A stretch of DNA of 64,000 bases from an uncultured Serinicoccus sp. (GTDB lineage: Bacteria > Actinomycetota > Actinomycetes > Actinomycetales > Dermatophilaceae): positions 329,172 through 393,171 of the forward strand of contig NZ_CANKYH010000002.1 of the NCBI RefSeq assembly GCF_947487915.1, read 5' to 3'. Position numbers and translations under genes: made by a program. Below the pieces are notes generated by a model that ran no database searches, was not told the origin of the DNA, and was given only the letters and a program-made list of their open reading frames with translations. Below are positions 1-8,776 of this stretch, one piece after another (the stretch's first letter is position 1; the number at the start of each line of letters is the position of its first letter).

Positions 1-1106
1 AGATCGTTGAGCGCGGCGGAGAGCTCGGGTCCGGAACTGAAGGCATACATGAATGTTTTCAGCTCGAGCAGGTCACGTTCTACTCTGCTCCACCAACCGA
101 CGTCTACCTTCACGGTTGCCGCGCCCGCTGATCCGACAGGGCTGCTTTCGAGCTGATGTTTCTCATGCCTCGCTTGCACCCTATCCAAGAAGCCGTTCCG
201 CACCATCGAAGCTTCAAGTTCGGGCGGAGAAATGGTGCCTTCTTCGAAGGAAAGATCCCGACGCCGACCGAGGGCGGCGGGACCGATCTTGTCCTCCACA
301 TTCTTTGGGCAACGGACGATGGCCCTCTTCTCCGGGCTCAGCGCATACAGTCTGCCGCCCCACGTCGAGACGGTGGCACCCAGCCGCATACTAGTTCGAG
401 GTGCGTCTGGCGCTACGGTTGATGTACCGGTTTGCACGCTCGTGACCGGTTCACGAGGTGCTCCCTCGCACACGAGCCACGGGTTTGGGTAATCACCGAC
501 GAGAATTTTCGCCCGCTGCGTGACTGTGGCTTTGCCAGGCGTCGTTTTCAGAACGCTGGTGACCAAGTAGTGGTAGGCGGTTCTCAAGAGACGTGGAGAA
601 ACTGATCCTGACCGGCCCCCGTCAGCTAACTCCCTCAGGGACAAGGCAACCGGGGTAGGAATCGTGCCCGGGAGATCCTCCTCGCATATCGTGCGCAGCC
701 GCTCGTACAAGCGGGTCGCTGATGCGTCCCAGATCTCGTGGTATCTGCTGGCAAACGCCTCTTCCTCATGCTGAAGCTGCTGACGCGCCGTCAGCAGTGA
801 TCGCGCCTCCCGCTCGTCGGCACCGTCGAGCACTGGCAAGAGCTCGACCAAGGAATCTTCGGATTTTGGCCGCGAATTGTACAAATCTCGCCGCGCCTTG
901 AGAGCCACCCGGCGTATACTTCTGTCGCTCAGGTCAGGGACGTAGTGGCCTATTCGTTGGGCGAACCTTCTTGAACGGCTTGCCAACCGTCCGTTCTCCG
1001 CCCTGAGTTCCTTGGCCAGGTCGCTCAACTGTTCGCCCGTGCCGAGGCAACCCCAACTGGAGCTGCGGAGCGAAAAACGCACCAGCACCTGCGGCGAGTG
1101 AGCCAC
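1..1106 (-). CDS. LanB-type thiopeptide dehydratase, N-terminal part (truncated by window edge)
   Basis: The minus-strand frame is open from a GTG at 1106 to position 1, about 368 codons with no stop, so the 3' end lies outside the window. The start region reads MAHSPQVLVRFSLRSS, like the PRVLLR start of LanB proteins. Later come RRVALKARRDLYNSRPKSED and YHYLVTSVLKTTPGKATV, which fit the Lant_dehydr_N pattern (R..L.N.RP...; the YL...KTSPFSTF block). This family glutamylates Ser/Thr of a precursor from Glu-tRNA as the first step of dehydration. It begins 29 nt after the thiopeptide-like precursor stop, the same order as lazA-lazB in the lactazole cluster. No clear Shine-Dalgarno is visible; GTG codons at 1088 and 1082 are alternative starts. 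Base composition and codons (TTG, ATA, AAA, GGA) are much more AT-rich than the rest of the window, suggesting horizontal transfer. Some motifs are divergent, so the exact subclass is inferred. Confidence 0.8.
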   Translation of the reverse strand, partial: MAHSPQVLVRFSLRSSSWGCLGTGEQLSDLAKELRAENGRLASRSRRFAQRIGHYVPDLSDRSIRRVALKARRDLYNSRPKSEDSLVELLPVLDGADEREARSLLTARQQLQHEEEAFASRYHEIWDASATRLYERLRTICEEDLPGTIPTPVALSLRELADGGRSGSVSPRLLRTAYHYLVTSVLKTTPGKATVTQRAKILVGDYPNPWLVCEGAPREPVTSVQTGTSTVAPDAPRTSMRLGATVSTWGGRLYALSPEKRAIVRCPKNVEDKIGPAALGRRRDLSFEEGTISPPELEASMVRNGFLDRVQARHEKHQLESSPVGSAGAATVKVDVGWWSRVERDLLELKTFMYAFSSGPELSAALND

Positions 1107-1135
1107 TGGTACTGGTGCGCCTGTCGGGCGAGTGT

Positions 1136-1345
1136 TCAGAGAGTCTCCGAAACGGGCACACCTGTCACTTCGTTCGACGAGGAGCAGGAGCCGCAACTGC
1201 AGTTCGCAATCTGCGAGGAGGTGACGGAGGCGCCATTCTCAGCCATCCCATGGCCCGGCGTCAATGATTCCACCGAAGCCCCGCTGGAAATCACCTCGAA
1301 GATCTCGTCAGTCACTTGGTCGCTGCCAGACTCGTTACGTGTCAT
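1136..1345 (-). CDS. Thiopeptide-type RiPP precursor peptide
   Basis: A 69-residue peptide. Leader residues 15-40 (IFEV..SG.SVESLTPGHGM.ENGAS) closely match the leader of thiomuracin/GE2270 precursors (VFELADSG.AVESLTAGHGMTEVGAS), and ENGAS is also found in lactazole LazA. The cleavage site is expected after A39, giving a 30-residue core that starts SVTSSQIAN, then CSCGSCSSS, then a Cys-free tail NEVTGVPVSETL. The Cys and Ser would become thiazoles and dehydroalanines, and two Dha would close a pyridine-centred macrocycle; this is known for the family and inferred here. An excellent Shine-Dalgarno (AGGAGG, 5 nt spacing) precedes the ATG. It lies directly upstream of the LanB-like gene, as in laz/tbt clusters. 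Confidence 0.88.
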   Translation of the reverse strand: MTRNESGSDQVTDEIFEVISSGASVESLTPGHGMAENGASVTSSQIANCSCGSCSSSNEVTGVPVSETL

Positions 1346-1350
1346 GGTCG

Positions 1351-1356
1351 CCTCCT
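1351..1356 (-). promoter_or_regulatory. Shine-Dalgarno of the thiopeptide precursor
   Basis: Perfect AGGAGG on the minus strand, 5 nt before the ATG at 1345. It fixes the precursor start and predicts strong translation, as expected for a precursor peptide. Confidence 0.85.
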
Positions 1357-1379
1357 AGATCGGCGCTTGACTAGATCGG
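1355..1379 (-). repeat. 9-bp direct repeat in the precursor leader
   Basis: CCGATCTAG occurs twice on the minus strand (1371-1379 and 1355-1363), 16 bp apart start to start, between the predicted transcription start and the Shine-Dalgarno. It could be an operator for a cluster regulator; no regulator gene is in view. Confidence 0.4.
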
Positions 1380-1388
1380 ACAACTTCG

Positions 1389-1417
1389 AAGGTAGTAGGA
1401 GCCTTAGGTGCCCGCAA
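1389..1417 (-). promoter_or_regulatory. Candidate promoter of the thiopeptide cluster
   Basis: Minus strand: TTGCGG (1412-1417), 17-nt spacer, TACCTT (1389-1394). Both fit a vegetative actinobacterial promoter moderately well and would start RNA near 1382, about 37 nt before the precursor ATG. Apart from this promoter and the direct repeat, nothing is seen between 1346 and 1479. Confidence 0.45.
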
Positions 1418-1479
1418 CTCGAGAGTGGTATGGGGCATCCTGCAGAAAGTCAACAGCCGGATGACCGTCCCCCTCGTAG

Positions 1480-1935
1480 CTAGGAAGCTTGTTGATGGTG
1501 CTCGACGAGGGCGGCCAGGCGGGCTGCCTCCCGCTGCGCCCGCCTGCCGTCCGCGCGCTGGATCGCCATGACGGCCACCTCCTCGGTGTCGTCCAGCTCG
1601 AGCACGACCCACGGAGAGCCACCGGAGAACCCGACATTGACCACCTGTGCCCAGTCCAGCTCGCGCCGCTGCACGATGTTGACGACGAGCAGGCCGGTGC
1701 GGCTCGGCACCGCCCGGATCCGGGCATACCTCCACAGGAACGCGGCCATGGCCAGCCCGAAGCCGGCGATGGCGACGCGGTTGAGCAGCGACATCGCCGT
1801 GGCCGAGTCGGTGTACGACGGCCCGAGGAGCGCGATCCCGCCGAAGACGAGCAGGGAGGCGAGCGCGGCCACCCGGGCGACCCGCGCGCCGGTGACCGGA
1901 CGGAAGGGGGCGTAGGGGTCCCGCTGCCCGCTCAC
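1480..1935 (-). CDS. PH-domain membrane protein (bPH_6-like)
   Basis: 151 aa. After a short N-terminus there are two hydrophobic helices (about residues 18-38 and 43-62), then a small beta-rich domain containing RTGLLVVNIVQRRELDWAQV, typical of actinobacterial bacterial-PH proteins in which a Trp follows the first strands. Function is unknown; such proteins are usually small membrane anchors. The GTG start at 1935 overlaps the pnuC stop by 4 nt (GTGA), so the two genes are translationally coupled. It is the last gene before the AT-rich thiopeptide island. Confidence 0.75.
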   Translation of the reverse strand: MSGQRDPYAPFRPVTGARVARVAALASLLVFGGIALLGPSYTDSATAMSLLNRVAIAGFGLAMAAFLWRYARIRAVPSRTGLLVVNIVQRRELDWAQVVNVGFSGGSPWVVLELDDTEEVAVMAIQRADGRRAQREAARLAALVEHHQQAS

Positions 1936-2693
1936 GGGCGCACCTCGTGCGCACCGCGGGAGTCGCGCGGGTCGTCCGCGTCGTCCGCGTCCTGCGGAGG
2001 CGCACCACCGGTCACGGCCTCCTGCGGCGCCTCGTCCCCCGCCGCCGCCCGCCAGACGAAGAACCCCCAGAGGACGAGGCCGCCGTAGACGGCGTACATG
2101 ACCGCGGAGGGGTAGTAGCCCGAGTGCCACAGCAGGGGCACGCCGACGAGGTCGACCGCGATCCAGACCAGCCAGAAGTCGACCCAGCCGCGCGCCATGG
2201 CATAGGTCGCCAGCATCGAGCCGACGAAGATCCAGGCGTCGGTCCAGTAGTACCAGCGGGGCGCCGGCCAGCCCGCACCCACCTGCGCGAAGACCCCCTG
2301 GGCCAGGACGACGAGCAGCACCGCCGCCACGAGGTATGCCGTCCGCTCGCCCCGCGTGGCCCAGCGCGGGGTGATGGCCGGGGCACCCTTGGCGCGGCCC
2401 CGGCGGGAGCGCTGCCAGCGCCACCACCCGTAGACGCTGGTCGCGATGAAGAAGACCTGGCGCGCGGCCTGGCCGAAGAGGCTGTGCTCCTGGGGGTTGG
2501 CGAACCAGACGCCCATGAACACGGTGAAGAGCAGCAGGTTGCCGATGATGCCGACCGGCCAGGCCCAGACGGTGCGGCGCATCCCGAGGATGGCCGAGGC
2601 GAAGCCGAAGCCGTTGCCGACCACCTCGCGCCAGGCGACGCTCTGGCCGAAGACCGTGAGCTCGGCGTAGAAGAGGTCGTTCCAGATGTCCAC
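1932..2693 (-). CDS. pnuC: Nicotinamide riboside transporter PnuC
   Basis: 253 aa with about seven membrane segments and the PnuC family blocks WPVGIIGNLLLFTVFM, FFIATSVYGWW and WLVWIAVDLVGVPL. PnuC proteins carry nicotinamide riboside across the membrane by facilitated diffusion for NAD salvage. The start is GTG at 2693, 15 nt after the rpe stop. The last 30 residues are charged and presumably cytoplasmic. No riboswitch is visible upstream. Confidence 0.9.
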   Translation of the reverse strand: MDIWNDLFYAELTVFGQSVAWREVVGNGFGFASAILGMRRTVWAWPVGIIGNLLLFTVFMGVWFANPQEHSLFGQAARQVFFIATSVYGWWRWQRSRRGRAKGAPAITPRWATRGERTAYLVAAVLLVVLAQGVFAQVGAGWPAPRWYYWTDAWIFVGSMLATYAMARGWVDFWLVWIAVDLVGVPLLWHSGYYPSAVMYAVYGGLVLWGFFVWRAAAGDEAPQEAVTGGAPPQDADDADDPRDSRGAHEVRP

Positions 2694-2708
2694 GGTCAGC
2701 GGCCCCCG

Positions 2709-3398
2709 TCAACCACAGAGGTGGCTCCGGGCGCGGTCCCGCAGGTCGGCGATCGCCGCAGGCACGTCGTCGGCGCCGTAGACGGCCGAGCCGGCCACGA
2801 AGACGTCGGCGCCCGCCTCGGCGCAGCGCCCGATGGTGTCGGCGGACACGCCCCCGTCGACCTGCACCCAGATCTCGCTCCCCCGGCCCCGGACGGCCTC
2901 CCGCACGGCGCTGACCTTGGCGAGCTGGTCGTCCATGAAGGACTGCCCGCCGAAGCCGGGCTCCACGGTCATGACGAGCACCATGTCCACCTCGTCCAGC
3001 AGGTCCTCGTAGGGCGCGAACGGGGTGTCGGGCTTGATCGCGACGGCGGCCCGCGCGCCCGCGGCGCGGATGGACCGCGCGGTCGCCACGGGGTCCCGGG
3101 CCGCCTCCACGTGGAAGGTGACCGACCCCGCGCCGGCCTCGGCGTAGTCCGCCGCCCAGCGGTCGGGGTCCTCGATCATGAGGTGGCAGTCGAGCGGGAC
3201 CGGACTCACCTTCGCGAGCGCCTCGACCACCGGCAGGCCCAGGGTGAGGTTGGGCACGAAGTGGTTGTCCATGACGTCGACGTGCGCCCAGTCGGCGCTC
3301 TCGATCCGCTCCAGCTCGGTCGCGAGGTGGGCGAAGTCGGCGGCGAGGATCGAGGGGCTGATCCGGGGCGTGAGGGGTGCGGAGGAGGGCGAGGACAC
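2709..3398 (-). CDS. rpe: Ribulose-phosphate 3-epimerase
   Basis: 229 aa, normal length. Interconverts ribulose-5-phosphate and xylulose-5-phosphate in the pentose phosphate pathway. Family signatures seen: [10 protein letters not shown] near the start, [35 protein letters not shown] and QVDGGV; the metal-binding His and catalytic Asp lie in these motifs. GTG start at 3398, 4 nt after the rsmB stop, in the widespread actinobacterial order fmt-rsmB-rpe. Confidence 0.96.
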   Translation of the reverse strand: MSSPSSAPLTPRISPSILAADFAHLATELERIESADWAHVDVMDNHFVPNLTLGLPVVEALAKVSPVPLDCHLMIEDPDRWAADYAEAGAGSVTFHVEAARDPVATARSIRAAGARAAVAIKPDTPFAPYEDLLDEVDMVLVMTVEPGFGGQSFMDDQLAKVSAVREAVRGRGSEIWVQVDGGVSADTIGRCAEAGADVFVAGSAVYGADDVPAAIADLRDRARSHLCG

Positions 3399-3402
3399 AG
3401 GG

Positions 3403-4929
3403 TCAGCCTAACGAGCGCCCCGGCACGCGCAGCAGGGCCACGAACATCCCGTCGGTGCCGTGCAGGTGGGGCCACAGCTGGGCCCACGGGCCCGGGCCCA
3501 GGTCGGTGAGCGGCGTGCCGGACCGGTCGCGCAGCAGGGGTCGCACGTCGAAGGGTTCCACCCCGGGGTGCCGCTTGAGGACGTCCCGCACGACGAGCTC
3601 GGTCTCGGCCAGGTGCGGCGAGCAGGTGGCGTAGGCGACCAGGCCACCGGGGCGGGTGGCCCGCAGCGCGGAGTCGAGGAGCGCGCGCTGCAGCGGCCCC
3701 AGGGTGGTGAGGTCCTGCGGGCTGCGGCGCCACCGCGCCTCCGGGCGGCGACGCAGCGCTCCGAGCCCGGTGCACGGGGCGTCGACGAGGACGCGGTCGT
3801 AGGTCTGCGGCTGCACCGTCCCGACCTCCCGGCCGTCGCCGACGGTGACGTCCACCCGGGCCCCGCCGTGGACCGGTCCGACGAGGGTATGCCGTACCAG
3901 CTCGGCCCGGTGCTCGCTCACCTCGTTGGCCCGCAGCAGCGCCCCGCGCGGCGCCGCGAGGGCCGCCAGCAGGCCCGCCTTGCCCCCTGGCCCGGCGCAC
4001 AGGTCCAGCCACTGCTCGTCCGAGCCGTCCAGCGGTGCCTGCGCGAGGGCGAGGGTGAGCAGCTGGGAGCCGGCGTCCTGCACCGCCGCCCGGCCCTCCC
4101 GGACGGACCCCAGAGCCCCTGGGTCGCCCTGCGGCAGCGTCCAGGCCGTCGGGGCCACCGGGGACGGCGTGGCGCCGGCGTCCTCGAGCTCCTGCTCGGC
4201 ACCGAGACCGGGGCGGGCCGCCAGCATGAGCGGGCCGGGGGTGTTGTGGGCGGCCAGGAGCCGGGCCAGCTCCTCCTCCGCCGCCTCCGGTCCCCGTGCG
4301 GAGACGAGCCCTGCCCGCAGGGCGCGGACCACCCACTCGGGGTGCGAGTGCTCGAGGGCCAGCCGCGCCAGCGGGTCGGTCACCGGCTCGACGAGCCGGG
4401 CGACCCAGGCCTGCCGGTCCTGCTCGCTCACCCGGCGCAGCACGGCGTTGACGAACCCCGCGGCGCCCTGGCCGACCTCCTGACGCGCGAGGGCCACGGT
4501 GGCGCTGACCGCGGCGTGGTCGGGCACCCGCATCCCGAGCAGCTGGTGCACCCCGAGCCGCAGGACGATCCGCACGGGGCCGTCGATCTCCTCGACCGGA
4601 CGGCCGGCCGCCGCGGCGACGACGGCGTCGTAGAGCCCGAGCAGCCGCAGGCTGCCGTAGCTCAGCTCGGTGGCGAAGGCCGCGTCCCGGCCGCGCAGCC
4701 CGGCCGATCGCAGCGCCCCGGGCAGGACGAGGTTCGCGAAGGCCTCCTCGGTGTCGACCTGGCGCAGCACGCGGAATGCGACGGCGCGCGCCGGGTCCGC
4801 CTGTCGCGCGCGCTGCGCAGGGGTCTGCGCGGACCGGCGGCGGGGCCCGCGACGCTGCCCCTGGCCACGGTCAGCGGCGCCCCCGCGGCCGGGCCGCTCC
4901 CCGTCCGGACGTCGGCGCGGCTCAGGCAT
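3403..4929 (-). CDS. rsmB: 16S rRNA m5C967 methyltransferase RsmB
   Basis: 508 aa. A charged N-terminal extension (about 1-45) is followed by a NusB-like RNA-binding domain (about 45-200) and a Rossmann SAM methyltransferase domain. The SAM motif [18 protein letters not shown] and the two family cysteines in DAPCTGLG (catalytic loop) and YATCSPH are present. It methylates C967 of 16S rRNA. The ATG at 4929 overlaps the fmt stop by 8 nt. Confidence 0.95.
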   Translation of the reverse strand: MPEPRRRPDGERPGRGGAADRGQGQRRGPRRRSAQTPAQRARQADPARAVAFRVLRQVDTEEAFANLVLPGALRSAGLRGRDAAFATELSYGSLRLLGLYDAVVAAAAGRPVEEIDGPVRIVLRLGVHQLLGMRVPDHAAVSATVALARQEVGQGAAGFVNAVLRRVSEQDRQAWVARLVEPVTDPLARLALEHSHPEWVVRALRAGLVSARGPEAAEEELARLLAAHNTPGPLMLAARPGLGAEQELEDAGATPSPVAPTAWTLPQGDPGALGSVREGRAAVQDAGSQLLTLALAQAPLDGSDEQWLDLCAGPGGKAGLLAALAAPRGALLRANEVSEHRAELVRHTLVGPVHGGARVDVTVGDGREVGTVQPQTYDRVLVDAPCTGLGALRRRPEARWRRSPQDLTTLGPLQRALLDSALRATRPGGLVAYATCSPHLAETELVVRDVLKRHPGVEPFDVRPLLRDRSGTPLTDLGPGPWAQLWPHLHGTDGMFVALLRVPGRSLG

Positions 4930-5863
4930 CGAAGGTCGCTCCCGGCTGCAACCGCGCGCCGCGGGCCCAGTCGGTGGCCGGCATGGCCCGCTTGCCCGGT
5001 GCCTGCACGTCGCCCAGGCGCACCGGGGAGCTGCCGGTGCCGACCAGCACGTCGCGACGCCGCACGTCGACCTGTCCCGGCTCCAGCATCGGCACGGCCG
5101 GCTCGGCGTCGTCGACGGGGGTCACCGGGCCGAGCTTGACCCGGTCTTCGCCCAGGACCGTCCAGGCGCCGGGCTCGGGGGTGCAGGAGCGCACGAGGCG
5201 GTCGACCGCGAACGCCGGCAGCGTCCAGGGCACCCGGGCGTCGTCCACCTCGACCTTGGGGGCGAGGCTGACCCCCTCGGCGGGTTGTGGCACCGGCTGC
5301 ACAGCCCCCTCCTCCAGGGCGTCCAGGCTGGACACGAGCAGGTGCGCGCCCGCCTCGGCGAGCCGGTCGAGCAGCTCCCCCGCGGTGTCCCTCGGGCGGA
5401 CGGTCTCGGTCAACCGGCCGAGCACCGGCCCGGTGTCCAGGCCCTCCTCCAGCCGGAAGGTCACCGCGCCGCTGACGTCGTCACCGGCGCGCAGCGCGTG
5501 CTGGACCGGTGCCGCACCCCGCCATGCGGGCAGCAGCGAGAAGTGCAGGTTGACCCAGCCGTGCTGGGGCAGCGTCAGCAGGGCGGACGGCACGAGCAGG
5601 CCGTAGGCCACGACCGGGCACGCCTGCGGGGCCCAGTGCCGCAGCTGCTCCTCGACCTCGGGCCCGAGCAGCGATCGGGGGGCCAGGACGGGTATGCCTG
5701 CCTCGTCGGCCACCTCCCGCACCGGGGAGGGCCGCAGCCCCCGCCCACGGCCAGCAGGGGCGTCCGTCCGGGTGAGGACGCCGACGACCTCGTGGCGGGA
5801 AGCCAGGACGGCGCGCAGGCTCGGGACGGCGGCCGCCGGTGTCCCGGCGAAGACGACGCGCAC
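4922..5863 (-). CDS. fmt: Methionyl-tRNA formyltransferase
   Basis: 313 aa. Formylates initiator Met-tRNA using 10-formyl-THF. Starts [16 protein letters not shown] (GTG at 5863); the signature [15 protein letters not shown] and the catalytic N-H-D set (the conserved H in NLHFSLLP, D in [10 protein letters not shown]) are visible. The C-terminal domain is normal. The AGI at 5692 is written with the rare ATA codon inside the GGCATACC octamer discussed in the findings. Confidence 0.96.
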   Translation of the reverse strand: MRVVFAGTPAAAVPSLRAVLASRHEVVGVLTRTDAPAGRGRGLRPSPVREVADEAGIPVLAPRSLLGPEVEEQLRHWAPQACPVVAYGLLVPSALLTLPQHGWVNLHFSLLPAWRGAAPVQHALRAGDDVSGAVTFRLEEGLDTGPVLGRLTETVRPRDTAGELLDRLAEAGAHLLVSSLDALEEGAVQPVPQPAEGVSLAPKVEVDDARVPWTLPAFAVDRLVRSCTPEPGAWTVLGEDRVKLGPVTPVDDAEPAVPMLEPGQVDVRRRDVLVGTGSSPVRLGDVQAPGKRAMPATDWARGARLQPGATFDA

Positions 5864-5869
5864 CAGGGG

Positions 5870-7717
5870 TCAGCGGCTCGTCGGGCCGTCGGTGCCGTCG
5901 ACGTCCTCGACGTCCTCGACGTCGACGACCTCCGCCTGGGACGACTGGTGGAACTGCTCGCCGTCGACCTTGAGCTCGACGATCTCCTCGCCCTGCTCGC
6001 GCAGCAGCTCGTGCCGCTCACGGCGGCGCCGGCCCTGCTCGAGGGGGTCGGGCACCGGAGCGGCGGCGATGAGCCGCTGGGTGTAGTCCTCCTGCGGGTT
6101 CTCCATGATCTGCTGCCGCGGTCCGGCCTCGACGACCCGGCCGTTCTGGAGCACCACCACCTTGTGCGCGAGCAGGTCGATGACCGCGAGGTCGTGGCTG
6201 ATGAACAGGCAGGCGAAGCCGAACTGCTCCTGCAGGTCCGAGAAGATCTTGAGCACCCGGGCCTGGACGGACACGTCGAGCGCCGAGGTGGGCTCGTCGG
6301 CCACCAGCAGCTCGGGGTCCAGGGTGAGGGCCCGGGCCACGGAGATGCGCTGCCGCTGCCCGCCGGACACCTCGTGCGGGTAGCGGTTGTAGACCTCGCG
6401 CGGTAGCTGCACGGCGTCGAGCAGCTCGTAGACCTTGTCCTGCCGGGACTTGCGGTCGCCGACCTTGTGCACGACCAGCGGTTCGGCGATGCACTCCCCG
6501 ATCGGCAGCCGCGGGTTCAGCGAGGCCGCCGGGTCCTGGAAGATGACCCCGATCCGCTTGCGCAGCGGCTTGAGGTCGCCCCGCTTCATCCCGGTGATGT
6601 TCTGGCCCAGCAGCTGGAACTCGCCCGACGCCGCCGGGATGAGACCCAGGGCACATCGCCCGATGGTGCTCTTGCCGGAGCCGGACTCCCCGACCAGGCC
6701 GACGATCTCCCCCTGCCGCACGTCGAAGCTGACGTCGTCGACCGCGCGGAACGGTGCCTTGCCCAGCCGTTGGTACTCGATGACCAGGTTCTTCAGCTCG
6801 ATCGCCAGGGGCGCGTCGGCGTCGACCTCCTCCTTGACGCTGATGCCCATCTGGCCCCGGCCGTGGCCCATCCGGGGCACCGAGCCGAGCAGCATCTTGG
6901 TGTAGTCGTGGTTCGGGTGCAGCAGCACCTCCTCCACCGTGCCCCGCTCGACGATCTCACCCTTGAACATCACGGCCACCCGGTCGGCCATGTCGGCGAC
7001 CACGCCCATGTTGTGGGTGATGAGCAGGATGCCGGTGTTGAGCTTGTCCTTGAGCGAGCGGAGCAGGTCGAGGATGTCAGCCTGCACGGTGACGTCCAGG
7101 GCCGTGGTCGGCTCGTCGGCGATGATGACCTTGGGATCGCAGCTGATGGCGATGGCGATGACCACCCGCTGGCGCTGGCCCCCGGAGAGCTCGTGCGGGT
7201 ACTTCTTCATCTGCCGCTCGGGCTCGGGGATGCCGACCATCCCCAACAGCTCGATGGCCCGCTTCCAGGCCGAGGCGCCGCGGGCCACCCCGTGCAGCTC
7301 CATCGACTCCACCACCTGGGTACCGACGGTGAGCACCGGGTTGAGGGCGGTCATCGGCTCCTGGAAGACCATGGCCACGTCGTTGCCGCGCAGGCGACGC
7401 ATGCTGGCCTCCTTGAGCCGGCCCACCTCCTTCCCCGCGACGTCCACCTGGCCACCGATGGTGGCGTTGCGCGGCAGCAGCCGCATCGCGGTCATCGAGG
7501 TGACCGACTTGCCTGAGCCGGACTCGCCGACCAAGGCCACGACCTCACCCGGGCGCACCTTGAGGTCGACGCCCTTGACGGCGTGCACGCTGCCGAACTC
7601 GGTCTTGAACCGCACGTCGACGTCGCTGAAGCCGAGCACGACCTCCTCGTCACCGGTCGGCGTGCCGGAGCCGGTGTAGACCGGCTGCCCGGAGTCACTC
7701 TGAGTGGTCGTCGTCAT
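5870..7717 (-). CDS. Oligopeptide/nickel-type ABC importer, fused double ATPase (DppD-DppF)
   Basis: 615 aa with two full ABC domains in one chain. Domain 1 (about 28-285): Walker A GESGSGKSVTSM, signature LSGGQRQR, Walker B VIIADEPTTALD. Domain 2 (about 305-570): GESGSGKSTIGR, VSGGQRQR, LLVADEPTSALD. Both halves look catalytically intact. It powers the importer made of the two permeases and the binding protein upstream. Its ATG overlaps the DppC stop by one base (TGATG). The C-terminal tail (about 575-615) is acidic, with a VEDVEDVDG run. Confidence 0.94.
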   Translation of the reverse strand: MTTTTQSDSGQPVYTGSGTPTGDEEVVLGFSDVDVRFKTEFGSVHAVKGVDLKVRPGEVVALVGESGSGKSVTSMTAMRLLPRNATIGGQVDVAGKEVGRLKEASMRRLRGNDVAMVFQEPMTALNPVLTVGTQVVESMELHGVARGASAWKRAIELLGMVGIPEPERQMKKYPHELSGGQRQRVVIAIAISCDPKVIIADEPTTALDVTVQADILDLLRSLKDKLNTGILLITHNMGVVADMADRVAVMFKGEIVERGTVEEVLLHPNHDYTKMLLGSVPRMGHGRGQMGISVKEEVDADAPLAIELKNLVIEYQRLGKAPFRAVDDVSFDVRQGEIVGLVGESGSGKSTIGRCALGLIPAASGEFQLLGQNITGMKRGDLKPLRKRIGVIFQDPAASLNPRLPIGECIAEPLVVHKVGDRKSRQDKVYELLDAVQLPREVYNRYPHEVSGGQRQRISVARALTLDPELLVADEPTSALDVSVQARVLKIFSDLQEQFGFACLFISHDLAVIDLLAHKVVVLQNGRVVEAGPRQQIMENPQEDYTQRLIAAAPVPDPLEQGRRRRERHELLREQGEEIVELKVDGEQFHQSSQAEVVDVEDVEDVDGTDGPTSR

Positions 7718-8712
7718 CAGTCGGCCGTCCTGTTCTGGCGGGGGTCGAAGGCATCGCGCAGACCGTCACCGAGGAAGTTCACCGACAGGGCGATCCCCAG
7801 GATCATGAGGCCTGGCCACCAGAAGAGCCATGGTCGGGTGAGGAAGGCGTTCTGGTAAGTGGAGATGAGAAGTCCGAGCGAGGTGTCAGGGGGACGGACC
7901 CCGAAGTTGAGGAAGGACAGGGCAGACTCCAGCAGGATCGTCGTGGCGATGGTGAGGGTGGCGCTGACGATGATGGTGCCGATGGTGTTGGGCAGGATGT
8001 GCTTGAAGATGACCCGACCAGACCCGGTGCCGATGGCCTCGGCAGCGGTGACGAACTCGCGCTCACGCAACGAGAGCACCTCACCCCGCACGAGGCGGGC
8101 CAGGCCGGTCCAGGAGACCAGGCTCAGCACGAGCGCGAGTGACCAGATCCCACCACCGGCCATCTTGCCGAGCACTGCGGCCAGCACCAGCAGCGGGATG
8201 ATGATGAACAGGTCGGTGACCCGCATGAGGATGGCCTCGACCCAGCCGCGGTAGAAGCCGGCGGCCGCGCCGACGATGGTCCCGAGGACGGTGGACAGCA
8301 GCCCCACCGTGAAGGCCACGATGAGTGAGCGCTGGGTGCCGCGCATGGTGAGGGCGAAGTAGTCCTTGCCGATAGTGTCCTGGCCGAACGGGTGCTCCCC
8401 GATCTGGAAGGGCCACAGCTGCAGGGTGGGCCGCCCACCGTCGACGGTGGCGCCGGCGTCGTAGAAGGTCTTGTCCCACCACGAGGGGATGATGCCGTAG
8501 CCGATGGAGGTGAAGGCCATGCCCGTGATGAAGACGAGCACGAAGAGGGACACCATGGCCCCCTTGTGCCGGAAGAAGCGGCGACGGACCAGCTGGCCCT
8601 GGGAGTAGGACTTCTGGCTCAGGTCGATCGGCTTCTCGACCGAGTAGGCCTCCTCGACCGGGCTCGCGACCGGGGTGGGGTCCGGCTCGTCCGGGCGGTG
8701 GTTGTCGGTCAT
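7717..8712 (-). CDS. ABC importer permease, DppC type
   Basis: 331 aa. N-terminal OppC_N helix (about 48-70) followed by a periplasmic segment and five membrane helices. The EAA loop is seen as AAEAIGTGSGRVIFKHILPN, the contact site for the ATPase. It ends in NFLGDGLRDAFDPR, the standard DppC C-terminus. It forms the translocation pore with the DppB-like protein and lies between that gene and the fused ATPase. Confidence 0.94.
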   Translation of the reverse strand: MTDNHRPDEPDPTPVASPVEEAYSVEKPIDLSQKSYSQGQLVRRRFFRHKGAMVSLFVLVFITGMAFTSIGYGIIPSWWDKTFYDAGATVDGGRPTLQLWPFQIGEHPFGQDTIGKDYFALTMRGTQRSLIVAFTVGLLSTVLGTIVGAAAGFYRGWVEAILMRVTDLFIIIPLLVLAAVLGKMAGGGIWSLALVLSLVSWTGLARLVRGEVLSLREREFVTAAEAIGTGSGRVIFKHILPNTIGTIIVSATLTIATTILLESALSFLNFGVRPPDTSLGLLISTYQNAFLTRPWLFWWPGLMILGIALSVNFLGDGLRDAFDPRQNRTAD

Positions 8713-8776
8713 CGAACGATCCTCAGGTCGGTGGGACGGGTCGGGAGGGCCGCGGCCGCAGGCCGCCTGACGCGGC

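Noticed and set aside
53..492. Three overlapping plus-strand frames at the left edge
   Set aside because: They lie opposite the LanB-like coding frame, which has clear family motifs; they have no ribosome sites and no recognisable domains.
934..1161. Minus-strand 75-aa frame overlapping the precursor end
   Set aside because: It is out of frame with both the precursor and the LanB-like protein and looks like a shadow.
1947..5139. Long plus-strand open frames opposite pnuC, rpe, rsmB and fmt
   Set aside because: They are antisense shadows of real genes in high-GC DNA; compositions are Arg/Pro/Gly-rich and no family is recognisable.
5870..7717. Double ATPase as a frameshift artefact joining two genes
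   Set aside because: Fused DppD-DppF proteins are common in actinobacteria and the linker is continuous and in frame.
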